64,000 nucleotides of DNA, taken from positions 124,001 through 188,000 of the forward strand of contig CAYTMQ010000006.1 of assembly GCA_964438995.1 (NCBI GenBank), given 5' to 3'. A model generated the notes under the pieces. That model saw nothing but the letters and a program-made list of their open reading frames with translations, was not told where the DNA came from and made no database searches. This document shows, one piece after another, positions 59,204 to 64,000 of this stretch. Positions within the stretch are counted from its first letter, which is position 1. Each line of letters begins with the position of its first letter. This DNA is from JABMMZ01 sp964438995 (GTDB taxonomy: Bacteria; Bacteroidota; Bacteroidia; NS11-12g; UBA955). Position numbers and translations under genes: made by a program.

Positions 59204-60147
59204 TAAAGTATTCGCTTGACATGGATGTACAGAGGGCAAAAACCCTTGTCAATTATCATTCAAAATTGGTAATGGCTGGCTCTTGTTTTTCTGAGCATAT
59301 GTATAAAAGATTGTCTGATTTGATGATAGATGTTGAAGCTTTAACCAATGGTATCGTATTCAATCCAATTAGTGTTTTAGAGCCTTTTAAACGCATTTGC
59401 GATGGTCGCGATTTCAATGAAGATGATTTAGTGTTTCATAATCATATGTGGCATGGATTGTATCATCACGGTAGTTTTTCTGGAACAATTGTGTCTGACG
59501 TGCTCAAGAAGATGAATCATCACCTTTCAGAATTGAAATCCGCATTGGAGCAAACGACACATATATTCCTAACATTTGGTACTTCTTATGTGTATGAATT
59601 GAAATCCACTTCCATTGTAGTGGCAAATTGCCACAAAATGCCCTCTGAGATGTTTTCTAAGCGACTATTAGGTCTGAAGGACATGGTTGATGGTGTCAAT
59701 GAGATTTGCGGCATCTTGCATAGTAAATATCCGAAGATTAAAATTGTCTTAACGGTTTCACCAGTCAAACATTTGAGAGATGGTGTAAGTAACAATTTGT
59801 TAAGTAAATCTCAATTGATTCAAATGTGTCATCAATTGGCTGGTGATTGTGATTATATAGATTATTTTCCAGCTTACGAATTGGTCAATGAAGATTTACG
59901 AGACTATAGGTTTTTTGAATCAGATGGAGCACATCCAAATGCAATGGCCATAGATTATGTATTTGATAAGTTTGTAGAGGCTTCATGTGATGATGTTAGT
60001 AAAACTTACATCAAAGACATGTCAGAATTCAATAGATTAAAATCTCATAAAATCATCCATGCTGATGGTGAAGATTACATCAAATTCATGAACCATTTAG
60101 AGGAGAAAAGAAGGGTGTTATCAGAAAAATATTCTATAGAATTGTAA
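59200..60147 (+). CDS. GSCFA domain protein
   Basis: 315 residues with the name-giving motif VMAGSCFSEHMYKRL near residue 27 and the family HMWHGLYHHGSFSG, FLTFGTSYVYELKS, TVSPVKHLRDG and FESDGAHPNAMAIDYVFDKF (Asp-x-x-His pair). The family is SGNH-hydrolase-like, probably an esterase or acyltransferase on glycans, and common in Bacteroidota. No signal peptide. Coupled to the serine hydrolase; it converges with the next gene with 1 bp between the two stop codons. Confidence 0.9.
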   Translation: MIKYSLDMDVQRAKTLVNYHSKLVMAGSCFSEHMYKRLSDLMIDVEALTNGIVFNPISVLEPFKRICDGRDFNEDDLVFHNHMWHGLYHHGSFSGTIVSDVLKKMNHHLSELKSALEQTTHIFLTFGTSYVYELKSTSIVVANCHKMPSEMFSKRLLGLKDMVDGVNEICGILHSKYPKIKIVLTVSPVKHLRDGVSNNLLSKSQLIQMCHQLAGDCDYIDYFPAYELVNEDLRDYRFFESDGAHPNAMAIDYVFDKFVEASCDDVSKTYIKDMSEFNRLKSHKIIHADGEDYIKFMNHLEEKRRVLSEKYSIEL

Positions 60148-60148
60148 G

Positions 60149-61066
60149 TTACAACAAATCGAAGCTAAAAGTTTGTTTCACCTCTTCGCCTTCTTTTAAT
60201 TCTACTTTATATTTACCTTTTTTATAGGCTGGACTCTGAGTATAGTTTATTTTGAACTTCTGTTGAGTGCCATTAAACGTCACACTTTGTTTGATGGTAT
60301 ACACGTCGTCTGAGTTACTTAATTTGCTGTTGGTGTTGCTTAGTACAATGCCATCTGGATCTATCACTCTAACAATGTATTCTTTGTTAACAGCTTTTTC
60401 AGTCAGTTTGTTCGTCATAACATCAAAAGAAATTTGAAGTCTTTCAACTTTCTTAGCTTTATAAATTGGAATATAAACACCTTTTTTCTGATATGTAGGT
60501 GTTACATTGACTGGTCCGACACTAGGTTGAGCGGCGACATCCACCTTTTCAGTTAAATTCTTTTTTGTAGATTCGAGCGAAGCAATTTGTTCTTGTTGAG
60601 CAAGCATTTTGGCTTTATAGTCTTCATTTTCAGCAAATAAATTCTGCAATTGGTTTTTAAAGACATTGTTGGCTTCGGCAAGACGGCTTAAGCTATCTTT
60701 AAGAGCTCTTAGTTTAGATGGAGAACCACCAGATGCAATCATGCCTCTTAAAGAGCGAAGTTTGGCTTCTTTTTCTTCTATCAGTTGTTTTAAACTGTCG
60801 TTTTCATTTTGATACAAAGACAATTCAGTTCTAAGATTAAAGACTTTCAATTCTTCTTCATTGATGGCTTTGTACAAGCTATCTTTCAATAAACTCAAAG
60901 CGTTTAATGAATCTACTTTTGCAGTAGCGGTTGCAGTTGCTTTTTGTTCTTTATCCCAGAAAAAGTAATTAGAACCTAGAGATCCTAAAAAAAGTACAGT
61001 TAAAATAGCAATTAAGGCGCCTCTGCCTTTACTTTTCTTAGGGGCTTCAATTGTTTGCTCTTCCAT
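60149..61066 (-). CDS. Unrecognised membrane-anchored coiled-coil protein
   Basis: 305 residues. A cytoplasmic basic start (KKSKGRG), one transmembrane helix (about 17-35), a coiled coil (about 50-185, LSLYQNENDSLKQLIEEKEAKLRSLRG ... LQNLFAENEDYKAKMLAQQEQIASLES), and a beta-rich C-terminal domain (about 200-305) with YIVRVIDPDGIVLSNTNSKLSN. The C-terminal part would lie in the periplasm. It starts 1 bp after the preceding gene on this strand. Function unknown. Confidence 0.7.
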   Translation of the reverse strand: MEEQTIEAPKKSKGRGALIAILTVLFLGSLGSNYFFWDKEQKATATATAKVDSLNALSLLKDSLYKAINEEELKVFNLRTELSLYQNENDSLKQLIEEKEAKLRSLRGMIASGGSPSKLRALKDSLSRLAEANNVFKNQLQNLFAENEDYKAKMLAQQEQIASLESTKKNLTEKVDVAAQPSVGPVNVTPTYQKKGVYIPIYKAKKVERLQISFDVMTNKLTEKAVNKEYIVRVIDPDGIVLSNTNSKLSNSDDVYTIKQSVTFNGTQQKFKINYTQSPAYKKGKYKVELKEGEEVKQTFSFDLL

Positions 61067-61067
61067 T

Positions 61068-62381
61068 TTAAATCTTGTTATTTTGTAGCAAATTTAGTAA
61101 TTCTTCAGGACTTATTTTCAATTGTTTTATCTTCAAACGTCTTTCTGTCAGTAATCCAAAGGGATATTTTTCTAGAAACAAGGATTCATTGATTTTTTGG
61201 GTCGAAAGGCCAATGTTCCAATTGATGTTGTTTCTAAATATAAATGCTCTAATTTCTTTTGGTGTTTCGCCATAGTTAAGTGTCAATAGGTTGATTTTGT
61301 CACTGTATTTTTGAGCTATGATTCTTAAAGCTTGGGTATCTCTACTAAAACTGTCTTGTTGGAAATTCCAGATATAGATGTAGGTTGGTTTTTTTCTGTA
61401 TTTTTTAATGGATACTGTCTTTTGTTCTTTGTCTGTTGTTTTAAATTTAAACTTTTTGACTTTCTTTCCAACCACCAAAGTGTTTTTAAGTTTGGCACCA
61501 ACTTCTTCTTGAATGACAACATAATTGCCAATGGCACTTATTTCATTGATGTTGTATTTTTTGCCGTTTCTCTCGAATCCAAATTTGCCAAGTTTAGATT
61601 CTATAGGCGTTTTGTTGTCTGGCATTACAGAGGTTTTGTAGTCGCCAATTATGATATAATCTGTTAGTTCATTATAAATGCCATTGCAGTTTACATCTTT
61701 AATGGCCACTCTAAAACTGTCGTAATCATCTTTGTAGTCTCCGGCTATAATGTTCAATCTTTGTTCTTTGAAACTATAATCTGTGCCTACATATTTTTTG
61801 GTTCCACTGCTGTTTTCGTAAAAATCGTTCATCAATTTTTTGTATGCTTCATTTGAAGACAAACTAAATCTTGATACATAAACAGAGTAAGTAGCGTTTT
61901 TAACATCAGGATTGTTGAGTGTGATTTCTACATAACCGACATTTTCATCTAAAATAAGGGGAGCACCATCATCACTTAAATCCAAATTGTGGTTTCTGTC
62001 CACCCATATGGTTGCTAATGATTTCCATTGTCTTTTGTTATTGGCAACTACAATAAGTGTGTAGCCTGGTAAGGTTGCTCTATTGTTTAATCCGCCAAAA
62101 TAAATGAAGCCATAGCAGGTATCTTTGAAACCAGTCATATCGGGTAGTTTGGCGTTGAAATGGCCAAATTCTTTTTTGGTTTCAAGACCATTGTTGATAG
62201 GGTCTTCAAAAGGTTGACCAGTGTATTTGTAAATCGGAATTACCAATTGGGCTTTTTTACTTTTTACATCGTCAACAAAGTTGTTCAATACAATTTTTTG
62301 TGGTGGTGTAGAAGCAAAAGAATGCCTGCTAAAACTTAGCAGGCAAAGCATTAAAAATATGTTTTTTGATAGATTAATCAT
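61068..62381 (-). CDS. Secreted protein with thioredoxin-like C-terminus lacking CxxC
   Basis: 437 residues from ATG 62381. Signal peptide (about 1-24), an N-terminal beta-rich region with calcium-loop-like DRNHNLDLSDDGAP and DVNCNGIYNELTDYI, then a C-terminal part (about 325-437: PTYIYIWNFQQDSFSRDTQALRIIAQKYSDKINLLTLNYGE) shaped like a TlpA/AhpC thioredoxin fold but with WNFQQD in place of the CxxC. Redox activity is unlikely. It overlaps the YugP stop by 8 bp, so it is in the same operon. Unrecognised beyond this. Confidence 0.68.
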   Translation of the reverse strand: MINLSKNIFLMLCLLSFSRHSFASTPPQKIVLNNFVDDVKSKKAQLVIPIYKYTGQPFEDPINNGLETKKEFGHFNAKLPDMTGFKDTCYGFIYFGGLNNRATLPGYTLIVVANNKRQWKSLATIWVDRNHNLDLSDDGAPLILDENVGYVEITLNNPDVKNATYSVYVSRFSLSSNEAYKKLMNDFYENSSGTKKYVGTDYSFKEQRLNIIAGDYKDDYDSFRVAIKDVNCNGIYNELTDYIIIGDYKTSVMPDNKTPIESKLGKFGFERNGKKYNINEISAIGNYVVIQEEVGAKLKNTLVVGKKVKKFKFKTTDKEQKTVSIKKYRKKPTYIYIWNFQQDSFSRDTQALRIIAQKYSDKINLLTLNYGETPKEIRAFIFRNNINWNIGLSTQKINESLFLEKYPFGLLTERRLKIKQLKISPEELLNLLQNNKI

Positions 62382-63081
62382 CTCTTCTTCCAAGATAAAG
62401 GGAAATAAAGTATAGCAAGTTAGCCAATGCTCCCAATGCAGCTACAACATACGTCATAGCAGCCCATTTTAGAGCATCTTTAGCGCCATCGTATTCCTTT
62501 GTTGTGGCAACACCGCTGCTTTTCATCCAAGCTAGTGCTCTGTTGCTTGCGTCAAATTCTACAGGTAAAGTTATGGCAGCGAATAAAGTTAAGAATACGT
62601 TTGCTGCAATTAATACAAGCAAAATGGTGGTTCCCACAGCATTTCCTTTGTATAACAAGTAACCTGCACCAAACATCATGATCATATTTGCAAAGTTCAT
62701 GATGGTTGAACTGATTTGAACAGCTGGTACCAACTTACTTCTTAAGCCAAGCATTGCATAAGCTTCAGCGTGTTGAACTGCGTGTCCACATTCGTGTGCT
62801 GCAACAGCTGCTGCCGCTGCATTTCTTTGATGGTAAACAGATTCACTTAAATTAACTGTTTTGTTAACAGGGTTGTAATGGTCTGTAAGTTCGCCTTCAA
62901 CATGTGTGATTTTAACATCGCGAATGCCGTGGTCAGCCAACATTTTAGCTGCTATTTCAGCGCCAGACATGTTGTTGCTTAAGCGCACTTGAGAATAAAA
63001 TCTAAATTTCGATTTAAGTCTGCTGCTCACTAAAGAACTAACAAGCATTAAGACTATACCAATAATTAAATATCCGATCAT
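62374..63081 (-). CDS. Zinc metallopeptidase, YugP family
   Basis: 235 residues. N-terminal membrane helix (about 3-20), catalytic HECGH (AAAVAAHECGHAVQH, about 95-99) and three further helices (about 120-230). The peptide FDASNRALAWMKSSGV is a family signature. An inner-membrane protease of unknown substrate, probably in envelope quality control. Second gene from the left edge of an operon with DUF6728. Confidence 0.9.
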   Translation of the reverse strand: MIGYLIIGIVLMLVSSLVSSRLKSKFRFYSQVRLSNNMSGAEIAAKMLADHGIRDVKITHVEGELTDHYNPVNKTVNLSESVYHQRNAAAAAVAAHECGHAVQHAEAYAMLGLRSKLVPAVQISSTIMNFANMIMMFGAGYLLYKGNAVGTTILLVLIAANVFLTLFAAITLPVEFDASNRALAWMKSSGVATTKEYDGAKDALKWAAMTYVVAALGALANLLYFISLYLGRRDD

Positions 63082-63090
63082 TTTAATAAT

Positions 63091-63306
63091 TTATTTTAAT
63101 ATTTTAATAATGACAATGATGATGCCTATTAAAAACATAAAGATAGAAATTCGATTAATACCATGCATCAATCGAAGATTGAGGTTGCTGCCTTGCTTTT
63201 TGGCATTATCTCTGTCAATAATGTCAGTATCATCTACTGAAATATTGTCATTGTTGTATTCAGGTTGTTTCTGAAAAGTTAAGTAACTCCAAATTTTTTT
63301 AAACAT
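63091..63306 (-). CDS. DUF6728 family small membrane protein
   Basis: 71 residues: MFKKIWSYLTFQK at the start, a polar middle, then NLRLMHGINRISIFMFLIGIIIVIIKILK with one C-terminal transmembrane helix. The LRxMHGINRISI motif fits DUF6728. Tail-anchored type; function unknown. Between the SPOR and YugP genes. Confidence 0.75.
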   Translation of the reverse strand: MFKKIWSYLTFQKQPEYNNDNISVDDTDIIDRDNAKKQGSNLNLRLMHGINRISIFMFLIGIIIVIIKILK

Positions 63307-63312
63307 GATTTT

Positions 63313-63696
63313 TTAATCTAAAGGTGGAAATGCTATTTTCTCATTTACAACAATAGCTGTTGGGAACTTGCCTTTAATTGCATCATACAATTTCATGCAT
63401 TCAAATTTTGAAGCAAATAATCCAACGTATACTTTAAAATTAGGTTCATCCCAAACCACTTCGCTATAATCTGAAAATTCAGTAGAGAATTTGGCTTTGA
63501 TGGATTCGGCTTTAGAACGGCTGTCGCCATTGTAAATCAAAATATGGTAGCCATCCGTTTTGGAGTCTGGGTTTTTTCTGGTTGCAGTTCTTGATGCCAC
63601 CAATCCATCCAAACCTGCTGGCTTAGTCACTTTGATTTGTGCATCAGCACTTAAAGCAAATAATCCAACAAACGATAAACTTAAAATATACTTCAT
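63313..63696 (-). CDS. SPOR domain protein
   Basis: 127 residues: signal peptide (about 1-19), then a SPOR domain (about 48-122: GYHILIYNGDSRSKAESIKAKFSTEFSDYSEVVWDEPNFKVYVGLFASKFECMKLYDAIKGKFPTAIVV). SPOR domains bind peptidoglycan stripped of stem peptides, mostly at division sites. Probably periplasmic. Lies 4 bp after the secA stop. Confidence 0.9.
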   Translation of the reverse strand: MKYILSLSFVGLFALSADAQIKVTKPAGLDGLVASRTATRKNPDSKTDGYHILIYNGDSRSKAESIKAKFSTEFSDYSEVVWDEPNFKVYVGLFASKFECMKLYDAIKGKFPTAIVVNEKIAFPPLD

Positions 63697-63700
63697 TGTG

Positions 63701-64000
63701 TTAACGTTTCTTTTGTGAGTCTCTTTCCATTTTTCTTCTTTCAGCTCTGCTCATTGGCGCTCCACTGTCTTGTGGCATACCACCCATCATTGGGTTATTC
63801 ATAGCAGGTGCATTTGAGTTGATAGGTGCAGACGTGTCAGAACTTGTAAGCTTCATTCTGCTCATATCCGTTTTCTGAGGTTCATTGGTTTTTTTAACCT
63901 GAGAATTGTCTTCTGCTGCTATCTGTGCTTTGAACAACATGGCCAAAATTCTATCATTCATTCGCAAAATCATGCTTTGGAACAGTTTTACTGATTCAAT
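63701..64000 (-). CDS. secA: SecA preprotein translocase ATPase, C-terminal end (partial)
   Basis: The open frame runs through the right window edge, so only 99 C-terminal residues are seen. ESVKLFQSMILRMNDRILAMLFKAQI matches the end of the SecA helical wing domain near the C-terminus, followed by a long disordered linker with Met/Pro/Asn runs (APAMNNPMMGGMPQ) and a basic tip SRAERRKMERDSQKKR. There is no C-terminal zinc motif (CxCxSGKKYK type), as in many Bacteroidota SecA proteins. ATG 63973 is internal, not a start. SecA drives Sec export of the many signal-peptide proteins seen here. Confidence 0.82.
   Translation of the reverse strand: MESVKLFQSMILRMNDRILAMLFKAQIAAEDNSQVKKTNEPQKTDMSRMKLTSSDTSAPINSNAPAMNNPMMGGMPQDSGAPMSRAERRKMERDSQKKR

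Overview
The window is AT-rich, densely coded chromosomal DNA from a member of the Bacteroidota. The evidence is type A and type B Type IX secretion (T9SS) C-terminal sorting domains, Bacteroidota-type promoters with a TAnnTTTG -7 element, few Shine-Dalgarno sequences, and families typical of the phylum (DUF983, DUF1573 arrays, DUF6132, DUF6728, GSCFA, LytTR/His_kinase pairs, a GldE-like CNNM protein). A Chitinophagia/Sphingobacteriia-like lineage is plausible, but no marker here fixes it. There is no phage, transposase, CRISPR array or rRNA. The only RNA gene found is a tRNA-Phe.

Layout. 1-1,370: a small CxxC membrane protein, DUF983 and a zinc-ribbon membrane protein. 1,534-5,514: a very large secreted alpha/beta-hydrolase plus beta-helix protein with a T9SS tail. 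5,613-6,614: a Crp/Fnr regulator, then a palindrome, a tiny membrane ORF and a DUF2892 protein. 6,672-10,531: RidA, an orphan 3-hydroxyacyl-CoA dehydrogenase C-terminal domain, a type-B T9SS protein, a radical SAM/SPASM enzyme and a flavin reductase. After an 887-bp AT-rich gap comes a membrane TPR/HTH regulator (11,419-13,218). Four tandem DUF1573 proteins follow (13,281-15,448), then ksgA-mgtE-CapA-PEBP (15,562-19,570).

19,571-22,656 is a seven-gene leftward sulfide/persulfide operon: a persulfide dioxygenase-rhodanese fusion, DUF6132, an HMA protein, two rhodaneses, DUF2892 and thioredoxin. Its promoter has the same GTGAY-N4-GTCAC palindrome, at the same distance from the -7 element, as the promoter next to the Crp/Fnr gene. 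This suggests one small regulon. 22,735-27,315 holds an exonuclease, a YdeI-like protein and a sugar-nucleotide operon (aminotransferase, Ugd, UDP-xylose synthase). 27,353-33,023 runs leftward: an ECF sigma factor with a TM-linker-beta-barrel partner, a polysaccharide deacetylase, a GT2 and an ABC-F ATPase. 33,104-37,980 has bestrophin, an LTA-synthase-like sulfatase and a three-gene LytS/LytTR operon. 38,105-42,145 is a giant IgGFc-binding-like type-B T9SS protein. 42,427-46,410 has a GldE-like protein, AroQ, aspartate kinase and fructose-1,6-bisphosphatase.

46,834-52,965 is a TetR-controlled TolC/adaptor/RND efflux system, with near-identical operators before tetR and before the efflux operon. 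Two GC-richer repeat islands (46,495-46,745 and 54,256-54,364) stand out against the background. 53,138-64,000 includes a WG-repeat-like/beta-barrel protein, tRNA-Phe, a membrane HdrC-like Fe-S protein, an orphan LytTR regulator whose phosphoacceptor Asp is replaced by Glu, a serine hydrolase-GSCFA pair, two unrecognised envelope proteins, the YugP metalloprotease, DUF6728, a SPOR protein and the C-terminal end of secA, cut by the window edge.
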